Source: Pirellulales bacterium (GTDB lineage Bacteria > Planctomycetota > Planctomycetia > Pirellulales > Lacipirellulaceae). From it: a stretch of 64,000 nucleotides of DNA. The notes beneath the pieces were generated by a model that worked only from the letters and a program-made list of their open reading frames with translations, had not been told where the DNA came from and did no database searches. A program made the translations under genes and the position numbers. Shown here one piece after another: positions 54,801-63,557 of this stretch. Numbering within the stretch: the first letter of the stretch is position 1; every line of letters starts with the position of its first letter. The stretch is taken from assembly GCA_022841705.1 (NCBI GenBank), contig JALHQZ010000002.1, positions 310,001-374,000 on the forward strand, in the 5' to 3' direction.

Positions 54801-55591
54801 AGCGTTTCCAAGTGCGGCCGCATCACGTCCGGCCCCAGCGCGCAGTTCATGCCGACCGTGAGCAGCGGGAAGTGCGCGACCGAGTTCCAAAACGCTTCGA
54901 CCGCTTGGCCGGAGACGAACGTGGCGCCCCCTTTATCGAACGTGGCCGAGACCATCACCGGCACGCGATTGCCCGAGTCCTTGAAATACTTTTCGATGGC
55001 GAAGAGACACGCCTTGAGGTTAAGCGTATCAATCACCGTTTCTGGGAGCAGAATATCAACGCCCGCTTCCACCAGCGCGGCGACTTGCTCGTAGTACGAG
55101 TCGGCCATCTCGTCGAAGCTGGTGCTCCGCCACGCGGGGTCGTCCACCCGCGTGCTGATGGCCATCTGTTTGGCGGTGGGGCCGATCGACCCCGCCACAA
55201 AGCGCGGCTTCTGCGGATTACGCTCCGTAAACTCGGCGCATGCCTCTTTGGCAAGCTTTACCGCTGCGGCGTTAATCTCTTGCACCAGCGCATCCGGCAA
55301 TTCAAAATCCGCCATGCCGACCCGACTGGCGCCGAACGTGTTCGTCTCGACAATGTCGGCGCCCGCTGCCAAATAATTGCGGTGGACGGCCAGCATCTCC
55401 TGCGGGTGCGTAAGGCACAGGATGTCCGGAAAATTCTTGAGGTCCTTGTGGTGATCTGCGAAGCGTTCGCCCCGGACAGCCGCCTCGTCGAGCCCCAGTT
55501 TTTGGATTTGCGTGCCGGTCGCCCCATCGAGCAGCAGAATCCGCTCATCCAGCAAGGCTTCAAGTTGCGCAGTTTTATCGAGAACCTTCAT
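51896..55591 (-). CDS. metH: Cobalamin-dependent methionine synthase
   Basis: 1231 residues from the ATG at 55591 (a TTG directly upstream is less likely). Domains in order: homocysteine-binding barrel (~1-345; zinc cysteines in GMNCALGP and [11 protein letters not shown]), pterin-binding domain (~360-640; [29 protein letters not shown]), B12-binding domain (~655-900; [20 protein letters not shown] with the cobalt-ligand His) and the AdoMet activation domain (~905-1225; [18 protein letters not shown]). It makes methionine from homocysteine with methyl-cobalamin. It is divergent from the DUF2088 gene. Confidence 0.97.
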   Translation of the reverse strand: MKVLDKTAQLEALLDERILLLDGATGTQIQKLGLDEAAVRGERFADHHKDLKNFPDILCLTHPQEMLAVHRNYLAAGADIVETNTFGASRVGMADFELPDALVQEINAAAVKLAKEACAEFTERNPQKPRFVAGSIGPTAKQMAISTRVDDPAWRSTSFDEMADSYYEQVAALVEAGVDILLPETVIDTLNLKACLFAIEKYFKDSGNRVPVMVSATFDKGGATFVSGQAVEAFWNSVAHFPLLTVGMNCALGPDVMRPHLETLQQVATTRISCHPNAGLPNEMGQFDLGPAAMARMVGEYAENGWVNIVGGCCGTGPEHIAAMAATLAAYKPHKVHGAPAYLRLSGTQPLELRPESNFLMIGERTNVTGSRKFAKLIKEENYEAAIEVAREQVENGANVIDINMDEGLLDSEAVMVKFLRLIAGESDIAKAPVMIDSSKWSVLEAGLQAVQGKPIVNSISLKDGEAEFLRRAGLCRSYGAAVVVMAFDEQGQAATEDEKVRICSRAFKLLTEQIGFPAEDIIFDPNILTVATGIEEHNNYAVDFINATRRIKQVCPGAKVSGGVSNISFSFRGNDPVREAMHSVFLYHAVQAGLDMGIVNAGQLVIYDEIEPQLKELVEDVILNRRADSTERLVDFAEAFKGQAGKKTESDEAWRTGTVEQRLKHALIKGMIKYIDEDVEEARQKYPRCLSIIEGPLMDGMSVVGDLFGAGKMFLPQVVKSARVMKKAVAYLLPYMEAEKQSSGDTATSRGKVLMATVKGDVHDIGKNIVGVVLGCNNFEVVDMGVMVSCENILEAAKKEGADIIGLSGLITPSLDEMVHVAREMQRLNFTTPLLIGGATTSAKHTAVKIAPHYKGSVTHVLDASRSVGVVETLMNPEARPTFEAKNRELQVDLVKSFNQRQAVTLTPYATALAKRFTTDWKSVEIPTPSFTGARTLERVPLAELTPYIDWSPFFMTWELKGKYPKIFQDKHVGSEAKKLFDDAQELLATITRDGLLTARGVYGFWPAASEGDDILVYADDSRTKIKCKFHALRQQWERKGQSAYYSLADFIAPVDSGRKDFIGAFAVTAGIGCDELAAKFDADHDDYNSILTKALADRLAEAFAEYLHAQARRDWGYGATENLSNDELIDEKYRGIRPAPGYPAQPDHTEKRTLFTLLDATAATGITLTESYAMHPAASVSGLYFAHPQARYFAVDRLARDQVEDYARRKGMPLAEVERWLAPNLGYDA

Positions 55592-55682
55592 CAATCTACA
55601 GTGGGCAGAGGGCCCCGGGCGGTGCTAAAGTATTGGGAGGGAATCTCTTAGGATAATCCACCGCAGCCCCAGCTAACAGCGT

Positions 55683-56906
55683 ATGGCGCCTCAACTTCTT
55701 CAGCGTGTGACCCAAAAACTGGCCTCCGAGCCGCTCCGCGACGTGGCGGCGGAGGTGCGCCGGCAGCTTGATTCGCTCACCATTCCCGTGCCGCAGGGCG
55801 AGGTAGCGATCACCGCCGGGAGCCGCGGGATTGATAACATCGCCCTGGTGACCAAAACGGCGGGCGAGTGGCTGCGTGAGCACGGGGCCAAACCGTTCAT
55901 CATCCCGGCGATGGGCTCGCACAACGGCGCGACGGCGGAAGGGCAGCGGGCGATGGTCGAATCGCTCGGCATTACTGAAGCGGCGATGGGGATGCCGATT
56001 CGCTCGAGCATGGAATGCGTGAAGGTGGGCGAGGTGGCCACCGGTGATGTGTGGATGGACAAGTTCGCGTACGAGTCGGCTGGCGTACTGGTGCTCAACC
56101 GGGTGAAACTGCACACCTGTTTCAGCGGCCCCGTGCAGAGTGGCATCACCAAGATGATGGTCGTCGGCATGGGAAAGATTCGCTCGGCCCAAACGTTTCA
56201 CACCACGCCGAGCGAGCAAATGAAACACATGCTGCTGGAGATGGGCCAACTGCTGGTCGACAGCGGCAAAGTCTGGGCGGGGCTCGCGCTACTGGAAGAT
56301 GGGTTCGACAAGACAGCCGAGATTCACGCATTGCCGGCGAGTGAGATCTTGTCGCGAGAATCAGCGCTCCTTACGCGGCATCGCGAGTTGTTCCCGCGCC
56401 TACCGGTGGAAGACCTCAACGTGCTGATCGTCCGCACGATCGGCAAGACGTATAGCGGCACGGGGATGGACACCAACGTCATCGGCTTTCGCGGCGTGCG
56501 CGGCGGCGAAGACTTGAGCTCGCCACGGATCAAGATCATCGCCGCGTTGGAGCTCGCCGCTGCTAGCCAGGGTAACGCGATCGGAGTGGGGCTGGCCGAC
56601 TTTATCACACGTCGGCTGCGGGACAACATTGACGAACACAAAACATTCATCAACGTCTACACGACCGGCGACATGGAGCGGGCGAAAATCCCCGCCACCC
56701 TGGCCGATGACGCCGCCTTGGTGGAGAAAATCCGCGAGCGCTACGGCGATGAGCGGTGGATGTATATCCCCAACACCCTGCATCTGGGCACGCTTTACAT
56801 TTCGCCCGATTTAGCCGGGGAAGTGGCCGCCAATCCCCGCTGTACGGTGGATTTGCAGCAGCTTGAAACGCCGTTCGATAACCGCCAACTCGCGCTAGAG
56901 TTCTAA
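55683..56906 (+). CDS. DUF2088 (lactate racemase LarA-like) domain protein
   Basis: 407 residues. The first ~200 residues match the DUF2088/LarA N-terminal domain (ITAGSRGIDNIALVTKTAGEWLREHGAKPFIIPAMGSHNGATAEGQ, GMGKIRSAQTFH). LarA-type proteins bind nickel-pincer cofactors and racemise lactate, but the key LarA residues cannot be confirmed by eye and many DUF2088 proteins have other substrates. It starts 91 bases from the divergent metH. Role uncertain. Confidence 0.78.
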   Translation: MAPQLLQRVTQKLASEPLRDVAAEVRRQLDSLTIPVPQGEVAITAGSRGIDNIALVTKTAGEWLREHGAKPFIIPAMGSHNGATAEGQRAMVESLGITEAAMGMPIRSSMECVKVGEVATGDVWMDKFAYESAGVLVLNRVKLHTCFSGPVQSGITKMMVVGMGKIRSAQTFHTTPSEQMKHMLLEMGQLLVDSGKVWAGLALLEDGFDKTAEIHALPASEILSRESALLTRHRELFPRLPVEDLNVLIVRTIGKTYSGTGMDTNVIGFRGVRGGEDLSSPRIKIIAALELAAASQGNAIGVGLADFITRRLRDNIDEHKTFINVYTTGDMERAKIPATLADDAALVEKIRERYGDERWMYIPNTLHLGTLYISPDLAGEVAANPRCTVDLQQLETPFDNRQLALEF

Positions 56907-56915
56907 CGCGCGTAA

Positions 56916-57065
56916 GTAGCTTGGGTCCTCGACCCAAGCGAGACCTTGGGTGGCTGGGGTCGTGACCCCAGCGGCAGTGAAGTCAATCTTAACACTGCTG
57001 GGGGCGGCTGACGCGCCGACCCCAGCCACCCCATCAAGCTCGCTCGGATTGAGGACCCGAGCTAC
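56916..57065. repeat. Composite palindromic repeat overlapping the adk stop
   Basis: Outer arms at 56916-56942 and 57039-57065 (GTAGCTTGGGTCCTCGACCC and a 23/27 complement) enclose smaller palindromes such as CTGGGGTCGTGACCCCAG. The right arm overlaps the stop codon of the adenylate kinase gene by a few bases. Confidence 0.75.
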
Positions 57066-57703
57066 ATAACTGCGAGCTTCAGCTCGCCGCACACTTCGGC
57101 GAAGACCGCTTCGATCGGCTTCGTGCCATCGATGTGAATCGTGAGGCCCTTTTGGTCGAACTTGGTGACGGCGGCTTCGGTTTGTCCGTGGTAGTCGGCA
57201 AGGCGTTTGCGCAGCGCGACTTCGGTGTCGTCGGTGCGCGCGAGCAGCTTGCCGCCGCAGACATCGCACACGTTCGGGTCGGCAGGGCGATGATAGATAA
57301 GGTTGAAGTCGACGCCACAGTCACCACACACCCGGCGGGCCAAAGCGCGCTCCATCACTACATCGTCCGGCGTTTCGAGCACCACCACTTTGTCGACGTT
57401 GTAACTTTCCAAGAGAAAGTTCGCTTGGCTCAAGTTGCGCGGGAAGCCGTCCAACACAAACCCAAAGTTCCAGTCGTGCTCGTCGAGCCGGCGGCGGATC
57501 ACTTCGTCGACAATGTCGTCGCCCACCAGATGACCGGCGTCGATAATCCGTTTCACCTTGGCGGCCAATTTGGTGTGCGACTGAATGTTCCAGCGGAAAA
57601 TGTCGCCCACGCTGAGGTGCGTCAGGTCGAACCGCTTGCACAGTTTCTTGGCCTGCGTGCCCTTGCCGCAACCGGGCGGTCCCATGATGACGAATTTTTG
57701 CAT
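57062..57703 (-). CDS. adk: Adenylate kinase, zinc-binding type
   Basis: 213 residues from the ATG at 57703, which gives the family's usual start (MQKFVIMGPPGCGKGTQAKKL). Walker A is GPPGCGKGT; the nucleotide-binding GFPRN is near 86; the LID has four cysteines (RRVCGDCGVDFN and PNVCDVCGGKL) that bind structural zinc, as in many Gram-positive and planctomycete adenylate kinases. It interconverts ATP+AMP and 2 ADP. A palindromic repeat overlaps its end. Confidence 0.95.
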   Translation of the reverse strand: MQKFVIMGPPGCGKGTQAKKLCKRFDLTHLSVGDIFRWNIQSHTKLAAKVKRIIDAGHLVGDDIVDEVIRRRLDEHDWNFGFVLDGFPRNLSQANFLLESYNVDKVVVLETPDDVVMERALARRVCGDCGVDFNLIYHRPADPNVCDVCGGKLLARTDDTEVALRKRLADYHGQTEAAVTKFDQKGLTIHIDGTKPIEAVFAEVCGELKLAVM

Positions 57704-58021
57704 GTGCGGCTCGGACTTGGATGCGATGCGCTGTAACCGGGTTGCCAGCGATGATGGTAAGGCGCCGGGGCAAGCGCCGAAACCGGGGGCATGAGAGAAG
57801 AAGAATTCCACCGCGAAATATGCAACAAGGACGCGAAAGATAAGGACTCAGGCACCCAGACGCGGTGGCAAGGGGAGGATGCTCAAAGACCTGAACTAAT
57901 ATTCGCAGAAAAATCTGTGAAAAATGTCGTTACAAGTCTTGACGCGGTGATGAATTATGGCAAAATCCATGCACCAACTTGAGACAGAGTCTCATTAGCA
58001 ACTTAATCCGAGGAGAAACCA

Positions 58022-59047
58022 ATGCGGAAGCATTATTCGCAAGTCATTCGCAAAGGCTTCACACTGGTCGAACTGTTGGTGGTGATTGCCATCATCGGCA
58101 TCTTGGTGGCTTTACTCCTACCGGCTGTACAGGCGGCGCGCGAAGCGGCTCGCCGCAGTGCTTGCTCCAACAACCTCCGACAGGTGGCCCTGGGGTTTTT
58201 GAATTACGAGTCGGCCCGCAAAGCGTTTCCCCCGGCGATTATCTACCGTCCGAATACGACACCAGCCTACCTGAGCAAGTGGTCCGCAATGGCTCGGCTG
58301 CTGCCGTATTTGGAAGAGGCCAATTTTGAAGCGGAGATCGACTACAAAGCTGACTACGCCACCTTCAACTACGGCGACGGTCGCATCGGCGCCTATCGCG
58401 TGCCGACGTACCTCTGCCCGGCTGAGCAGCGCGACGAAGTGCGGCTCGAAAACGGCGTGCGAACCCACTACCCCCTCAACTATGCCGTTAATCGCGGCGT
58501 GTGGTTTGTGTTCGATCCGGCGGGGGTGGAAAAGCCAGTGGGGGCGATGCAGCCGAACATCGGCACGCGGATCGGCTCGTTCGCTGACGGAACCTCCAAG
58601 ACGCTGCTCGTCGCTGAAGTTCGGGCCTGGACACCCTATAACCGGGATGGCGTTCACGCTGATAGCACTTATCCCGTCAACCCCGAAGCGGTCTGCGCGC
58701 TCGCGCCGGGCGACTTTAAAGCCGACTCGGGACATACCGAGTGGGTCGATGGCCGGACGCATCAATCAGGCGTCACAACTCTCTTCCCGCCGATGACGAA
58801 TGTGAAATGCGCGAGCGGAACCGGCAGCGAATACGAACACCGCGACTGGGTCAGTACGCGCGAAGGGGTGAATGCGACCGCCAAGACGTACGCTGCGGTC
58901 ACTGCACGGAGTTATCACCCCGGCGATTTGGTGAACGCCGCTATGGCGGACGGCTCCGTGCGGAGTGTCACGTCGTCAATCGACGCCGCCGCGTGGCAAG
59001 TGACCGGCACGCGGGCTGGGCAAGAAGCGGCACAGTTAGCGAATTGA
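58022..59047 (+). CDS. DUF1559 domain protein with prepilin-type N-terminus
   Basis: 341 residues; AGGAGA lies six bases upstream of the ATG at 58022. The prepilin leader ends [21 protein letters not shown], then [23 protein letters not shown] as in other DUF1559 proteins. Near the end [13 protein letters not shown] gives a H-X10-DG instead of the usual H-X9-DG motif. Probably processed by a prepilin peptidase. It precedes the gsp operon but faces the other way. Confidence 0.92.
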   Translation: MRKHYSQVIRKGFTLVELLVVIAIIGILVALLLPAVQAAREAARRSACSNNLRQVALGFLNYESARKAFPPAIIYRPNTTPAYLSKWSAMARLLPYLEEANFEAEIDYKADYATFNYGDGRIGAYRVPTYLCPAEQRDEVRLENGVRTHYPLNYAVNRGVWFVFDPAGVEKPVGAMQPNIGTRIGSFADGTSKTLLVAEVRAWTPYNRDGVHADSTYPVNPEAVCALAPGDFKADSGHTEWVDGRTHQSGVTTLFPPMTNVKCASGTGSEYEHRDWVSTREGVNATAKTYAAVTARSYHPGDLVNAAMADGSVRSVTSSIDAAAWQVTGTRAGQEAAQLAN

Positions 59048-59058
59048 TGTGAGGTTGC

Positions 59059-59152
59059 GGGTGCCACTGTCCGACTTGTCCGGCAGTGGAAGCCGCCGAG
59101 CTTTCTTGCACTGTCCACTTCCCCCTGCCGGACAAGCCGGACTGTGGCACCC
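59059..59152. repeat. Palindromic repeat after the DUF1559 gene (GGGTGCCACTGTCC family, copy 1)
   Basis: About 30-bp arms, GGGTGCCACTGTCCGACTTG... and the complement of a nearly identical sequence (59123-59152). The same element occurs at 61747-61826 inside gspJ. Confidence 0.8.
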
Positions 59153-59217
59153 GATAACACGACTAACGCGCTAGCGGCGGACATCCCAAGTGTCCTCCCC
59201 CCTCCAAAAGTTCGCCG

Positions 59218-60861
59218 CTAGCGCGGCGCGTCGGTCGTAGCGCCGAGTAAAGCGGGTGTGAACCCGGCGCCGAGGGGAGTGAGCTCCCGCGATTCAAGTA
59301 ACTGTGGCGTGTCGCCCGTCGCTTCGATCACCGCTTCCCAGCGGGCGATCGGGCCTTCATCATCGTAGAACCCGAGAACCTGCGCGCGGTAGACATCGCC
59401 GCCACCGGTAATAAAGGGCGCCAGCTTCTTCATGTCTTCGAGCGTGACGATGCTCTCGGTCAGCAGCCAACTCTCATACTGGCGGCCGGGGCGATCGGCG
59501 GTCACCTCGAAATCGCGGTTCGAGATGATTTGCTCCGCCACCCCCGGCGGCATGTTGGGGAACGATTCCAAAAGCAGCCGCGGCGCTTGGTTGATGTTTA
59601 GCCGACCGGGCCGCGACGGTTCAGCCGAGACCGCACAGTTTTCGTACAACAGCGGCAATAACTCGGCGAGTGTACCGGGTTCGTTGGGGAAGGCGGCCGC
59701 CACGGTGGTGCGGTCGGTCTGGCCCAGCTCCACCAAGCGGCTTTCAACGCCCACCAAATCGAGCAATGACGAAATTGTCACTGAACCCGGTTGTTCGTAA
59801 TCGATCTGAATTTCTTCCGCTTGCTTCGTTACGCTGGTCGATGACTGCTCCCCCACCGTGCCGACTTCTTCGGGCTGCGAACCTTCGGTTTCTTCCGTGG
59901 GCGCTTCCTCGGGCCCCCCTTGGCGGAACGCGATGATGAAGTTGGCCGGTCCGAGACCAAATACTTCTTCCAGTTCATCATGCAGCGCTTCGAGGTCCTC
60001 GCCGTTGAGATCGATCTTGTCGGAGCCGTCGGGCCGTTTGTTCGCCTCGGCGCTGAAGAGCGTGAGATAGGCGCTCCAGCCGCGGTTGATCTCGCCTAAG
60101 CTGTTATCGACATCGGCAATCACTACGCCCGTTTCGCTGCCATCGACCGAAAAATTGCGATTCTGGTCGAGCCCGTACAAAAGTTCGGGCGTCACGTCGC
60201 GAACCAAGAGCAATTGGTCAAGCGTTTCTAACGGACCGTTCATCGGCTCGTACGCGGGGCTGATGGAGGAATAGTAGTCACGCTCGGCGCCGGCGGCGCG
60301 TGGTTCATCATCTTCGTCGATGAAGTCCAGAATCGCGTCGGCGATCGACTCGGTCATGCCGGGGAGCGCCATCAGCAGCGCGCGGCCGCCCCCTTGGGTT
60401 TGCTCATCCATCAGCGGCAGGATGTTGAGATTCAGCTTTGAAGATTCATTCTCCAGCCCGAACCGCACGCCGCTGTACCGGCCATCGACCATATCCGGCG
60501 CGACGACACTGAACCGCAGCCGCAGCGCGGCTGCATCGCTATCGGCGAGCAGCACACCTTTGAAGCGATTGCTGTTGGTGTAGAGCCCGCCATCGGCCCG
60601 CAGCGTGTTCTGCGATTGGTCGGTGTAGACTTTGATAAAGTCGATCCCCGATTCGCTGGCGAGCCGGGCCTGCACGCCGCGGCTAGAGGTTTGCGTGGCG
60701 CGGAACTCAGTGAAGGTCCAATCAAAGTAGCTCATATTGGCGATGGTGAGCATCGCCACGATGATCAGCACGACGAGCAAGAGCCCGCCACGCCGCTGCG
60801 ACTTGCGTAGCGCGCGGGGCAGGGCAGGGGAGCGCCGATGCTTATGACGGAAATCCTTCAT
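59218..60861 (-). CDS. gspK: Type II secretion minor pseudopilin GspK
   Basis: 547 residues. The N-terminal segment RRGGLLLVVLIIVAMLTIANMSYF is a type-III-signal-like pseudopilin start, with the following helical domain and the two-part helix-hairpin-helix-like domain typical of GspK (ALLMALPGMTESIADAILDFIDEDDE, INQAPRLLLESFPNMPPGVAEQI). GspK caps the pseudopilus tip with GspI and GspJ. It overlaps gspJ by four bases (60858-60861), as expected for an operon. An acidic low-complexity stretch (~310-350) is extra. Confidence 0.9.
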   Translation of the reverse strand: MKDFRHKHRRSPALPRALRKSQRRGGLLLVVLIIVAMLTIANMSYFDWTFTEFRATQTSSRGVQARLASESGIDFIKVYTDQSQNTLRADGGLYTNSNRFKGVLLADSDAAALRLRFSVVAPDMVDGRYSGVRFGLENESSKLNLNILPLMDEQTQGGGRALLMALPGMTESIADAILDFIDEDDEPRAAGAERDYYSSISPAYEPMNGPLETLDQLLLVRDVTPELLYGLDQNRNFSVDGSETGVVIADVDNSLGEINRGWSAYLTLFSAEANKRPDGSDKIDLNGEDLEALHDELEEVFGLGPANFIIAFRQGGPEEAPTEETEGSQPEEVGTVGEQSSTSVTKQAEEIQIDYEQPGSVTISSLLDLVGVESRLVELGQTDRTTVAAAFPNEPGTLAELLPLLYENCAVSAEPSRPGRLNINQAPRLLLESFPNMPPGVAEQIISNRDFEVTADRPGRQYESWLLTESIVTLEDMKKLAPFITGGGDVYRAQVLGFYDDEGPIARWEAVIEATGDTPQLLESRELTPLGAGFTPALLGATTDAPR

Positions 60862-61853
60862 AATGAAGTCCCTCCACTGGTGCCGCTCATTGACGAACCA
60901 CTACTATTTGCACTGCTCGCTGCAGCGCTAGAAACAGGCGCAGCCGGCAGGGTGACACTCATGCGATAGACGCGCGTCGGCTGGTCGGCGGCGGCTGATG
61001 CGCTCGTGGTTTTGCGAGTCGCGTCGACGATGGTTAGGTCAACCTCCACCGCCACCGGTAGGGCGCCTTCCTGTTCCGTCATGTCCCACGCGTCGATGTA
61101 CTGCTCACCATCCCAGTAGCGAATCGCGAGGCCGATCACTTCCGACGCCAAGTAGCGGGTGCTCGTCTCCCACGCGTCGACAAGGCCCTGCTGTGCCTGC
61201 CAGAGGGCGATGTCACGCGGCACTTGCTGGCGCACGAGTGTTGGCGAACCATTCTCACCCGCTTGCATCAGGTAGCGAACCTGTATCACGCCGCCGCGGA
61301 ACCGTTGCTGCGGCAAGGTTGAATCAAGCGATGCGACCCATTCCGGCTGCGTGCTGTTCACGTCGAGCTGCAAGCTGAGCCCGTCGCCGTAGAGCCCCAT
61401 CGGGGTGCGGGACGGCGTGGTTTCTTCCGCTTCTTCCTCGGCGAGTTCGTCGGTAGAGGTATCGGCCTCATCAACATTGAACGTGGTGCTCGCGGCCGCC
61501 GCGGCTTCAATTGCCGTCAGGTCTTGCTGGTAACCCAGCGCGACGTTCTGCAAATCACGCGTGATGATCCGCAGCACTCCACGCACCAGTTGCGCTTGCT
61601 CGATCGCCGCGTGGCTGTCGGCCATCCGCGCGCTGTGGAGCGAAATTGCGAGGCCCACCAGCGCCAACAGGCCCACGGAGAGCGCAAGCGCCAAAACCAC
61701 CTCAACTAGAGTAAAACCACCGCGGCGACTGTCGAGCTGAATTGCCGGGTGCCAATGTCTGGCTTGTCCGGCAGTGGGAAGCTGGTACCCGGCGTCCACT
61801 GCCGGACAAGCCGGACAGTGGCACCCGATGAACATTCGGCGCTGGCGCATCAT
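60858..61853 (-). CDS. gspJ: Type II secretion minor pseudopilin GspJ with an unusually long leader
   Basis: 331 residues from the ATG at 61853, preceded by GGGAGG and overlapping the gspI stop (ATGATG). The pseudopilin start RRG|GFTLVEVVLALALSVGLLAL begins only after a leader of about 45 residues; normal leaders have 6-25. Residues ~10-36 of the leader (GCHCPACPAVDAGYQLPT...) are encoded by a 31-bp-arm palindromic repeat. The rest is GspJ-like (AIEQAQLVRGVLRIITRDL) with an acidic insert. GspJ joins GspI/GspK at the pseudopilus tip. Confidence 0.82.
   Translation of the reverse strand: MMRQRRMFIGCHCPACPAVDAGYQLPTAGQARHWHPAIQLDSRRGGFTLVEVVLALALSVGLLALVGLAISLHSARMADSHAAIEQAQLVRGVLRIITRDLQNVALGYQQDLTAIEAAAAASTTFNVDEADTSTDELAEEEAEETTPSRTPMGLYGDGLSLQLDVNSTQPEWVASLDSTLPQQRFRGGVIQVRYLMQAGENGSPTLVRQQVPRDIALWQAQQGLVDAWETSTRYLASEVIGLAIRYWDGEQYIDAWDMTEQEGALPVAVEVDLTIVDATRKTTSASAAADQPTRVYRMSVTLPAAPVSSAAASSANSSGSSMSGTSGGTSL
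61747..61826. repeat. Palindromic repeat within the gspJ leader (GGGTGCCACTGTCC family, copy 2)
   Basis: Arms 61747-61777 and 61796-61826, 31 bp each with two mismatches, GGGTGCCAATGTCTGGCTTG... The element lies inside coding sequence, in frame, and encodes much of the GspJ leader. Confidence 0.88.
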
Positions 61854-62416
61854 CGGCCTCCCTGCGTATTGCCACCACCCGTGCCGCCCCCGGTTCCCGC
61901 ACCCGTGCCACTTCCACTCGTTGAGGACGACGATGAATCGCTCGATTCTTCGGTAGTCTCTTCCGCTTCCTCTTCGCTCGATTCGGCTTGCGCCGCGAGA
62001 TAGTCCGGGTTGATGACCCACCGGCTGAGGTTCACGCCAATCGGCCGCGTCTCTTCGGGCAGCAACGTCTGCGCACGCACCGAGACAGAGAGCAATTCGC
62101 TGAATGCCGTGTCCGCGATCGCTACCGAGTACGTCCAGGTGAAGGGCGAGGCGGAATCGCTCCACGCCGCGTCCTCCACGGCCGTGAGCGAAATCTGGCC
62201 ACTTTCAAGTTGCTCGAATACGGTGCTGGCGACAAGTTCCGCCTCCGCTTCAATTGCGGCCCGCTCGGCGTTCTCGAAAGAAATCCGCGCGACCGAGCCG
62301 AGCGCCGCCAGCGACCCCGCGAGAATCGCGAGCGCGAGAATGACTTCAAGCAGCGTGAAGCCAGTCCGGAGTCTGGAGTCTGGAGTTTGGAGGACGCGCG
62401 CAGATCGCTGCCTCAT
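61850..62416 (-). CDS. gspI: Type II secretion minor pseudopilin GspI
   Basis: 188 residues from the ATG at 62416, set by AGGAAGGA directly upstream. Leader SRLRTG|FTLLEVILALAILAGSLAAL is a classic prepilin cleavage site; the GspI-like region SFENAERAAIEAEAELVASTVFEQLESG follows. The tail is a Ser/Glu/Gly-rich low-complexity stretch (SEEEAEETTEESS, then GTGAGTGGG). The leader region includes a GAGTCTGGAGTCTGGAG quasi-repeat. It contacts GspJ and GspK at the pseudopilus tip. Confidence 0.88.
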   Translation of the reverse strand: MRQRSARVLQTPDSRLRTGFTLLEVILALAILAGSLAALGSVARISFENAERAAIEAEAELVASTVFEQLESGQISLTAVEDAAWSDSASPFTWTYSVAIADTAFSELLSVSVRAQTLLPEETRPIGVNLSRWVINPDYLAAQAESSEEEAEETTEESSDSSSSSTSGSGTGAGTGGGTGGGNTQGGR

Positions 62417-62450
62417 TCCTTCCTCCGGACTCTCAACTCCAAACTCCCCT

Positions 62451-62996
62451 CTACTGCTTAAGTACATCGCTGACCTCCGCTGCGCCGGTGAGGCCGCGTA
62501 GTGTAACTTGCACTTGGTAGCCATCGCTGGTGGTGAGGAGCGCTTCGGCGTCGCTGGTGGCGCCATCGGGGAAGAAGAGCACCACAGGGGGCGTGCCGCC
62601 GGTCTCCGCGTCGACGACGGTTGTGAGATTCGTTGCGGGATCGACGACGGAGAGCTGGTTAAAGACCACTTCGCCGAGGGATTCATCCGGCTCAGGCGCT
62701 GCTGCCGTCTCAGCCGTCGCGGGGTCCGCGACTTCGGCCGACTCGGTCGCACCGCCGAAGTTGCGAATCGCAAAGTCGGGCGTACCCAAAGTGCATTGGA
62801 AGTATAGCGGCTCGCCGCGCGCAATCGCGTCGAGCCGCGCCTTGGCCCAGCTTGTGCGCAGCTTGTCGGCCGCTTGGCGAACTTGGGAGCGTTCGTTCGC
62901 CCCCAGTAGCACCGGCGCCGCGATGGCGGCGACCACCACCAATAGCGCGGCGACGAGCAGCACTTCGACCAAAGTGTAACCAGCACGACGGCTCAT
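62451..62996 (-). CDS. gspH: Type II secretion minor pseudopilin GspH-like
   Basis: 181 residues. The prepilin signal MSRRAG|YTLVEVLLVAALLVVVAAIAAPVLLG is followed by a helix (ERSQVRQAADKLRTSWAKARLDAI) and a beta-rich domain with Ala/Glu-rich stretches, as in GspH/FimT pseudopilins. Note Y instead of F at position +1. It lies six bases from gspG in the operon gspF-G-H-I-J-K. Confidence 0.82.
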   Translation of the reverse strand: MSRRAGYTLVEVLLVAALLVVVAAIAAPVLLGANERSQVRQAADKLRTSWAKARLDAIARGEPLYFQCTLGTPDFAIRNFGGATESAEVADPATAETAAAPEPDESLGEVVFNQLSVVDPATNLTTVVDAETGGTPPVVLFFPDGATSDAEALLTTSDGYQVQVTLRGLTGAAEVSDVLKQ

Positions 62997-63002
62997 GGTC
63001 GC

Positions 63003-63437
63003 CTACCAGTTGCCGATGTCATCATCGGTGCCATCCTGCCCATCGGGGCCCGTTGACCACACGTCGAACGAACCGGAGTTCTTCTTCCCTTCGGCGGAGA
63101 ACTTGTACTCGTTGTCCCATGGATCGAGCGGCATCTTGGTCACATCCAAGTAGGGACCGGCCCAGCGCTCCGCGATTTTAGCGTCGCTCGGCTTGGTGAT
63201 AAGATCGTCGAGACTCTCGGGGAAGTGTTTCGTATCGAACCGATAGCGCTCGATATTGCTCTTGAAGATGCCGACCTGGCTCTTGGCAGCGTTGATCTCG
63301 GCCCGCGCTTGGGCGCCGCCGAATTGCGAGGCGGCAATCGACCCCAGCACCACCAGGATCACCAGCACCAGCAGCACTTCGATCAAAGTAAAGCCCCGCG
63401 CAGCGGAGCGACGACGATTGCGATTTCTGTTTGGCAT
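63003..63437 (-). CDS. gspG: Type II secretion major pseudopilin GspG
   Basis: 144 residues. The signal RSAARG|FTLIEVLLVLVILVVLGSIAA and the conserved Glu5 fit GspG. The C-terminal core has the family's calcium-binding region (PYLDVTKMPLDPWDNEYKF and STGPDGQDGTDDDIGNW), typical of the major pseudopilin with its Asp ligands. It forms the pseudopilus shaft. It precedes gspH by six bases. Confidence 0.95.
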   Translation of the reverse strand: MPNRNRNRRRSAARGFTLIEVLLVLVILVVLGSIAASQFGGAQARAEINAAKSQVGIFKSNIERYRFDTKHFPESLDDLITKPSDAKIAERWAGPYLDVTKMPLDPWDNEYKFSAEGKKNSGSFDVWSTGPDGQDGTDDDIGNW

Positions 63438-63462
63438 GTCCGTAAATAGTCGTTAGAGGATT

Positions 63463-63555
63463 GGGAGGGCGACGCTCCGCGGAGCCAGTCCCGGTTAGTG
63501 GTTTTCCATTAGTTAAGCGGTCTGGTTGATTGGCTCCGCGGAGCGTCGCCCTCCC
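63463..63555. repeat. 25-bp perfect inverted repeat between gspF and gspG
   Basis: Arms GGGAGGGCGACGCTCCGCGG... (63463-63487) and its perfect complement (63531-63555), enclosing 43 bases. It ends two bases before the gspF stop codon. It may lower expression of downstream gspG-K relative to gspF or be a mobile palindromic repeat. Confidence 0.85.
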
Positions 63556-63557
63556 GG

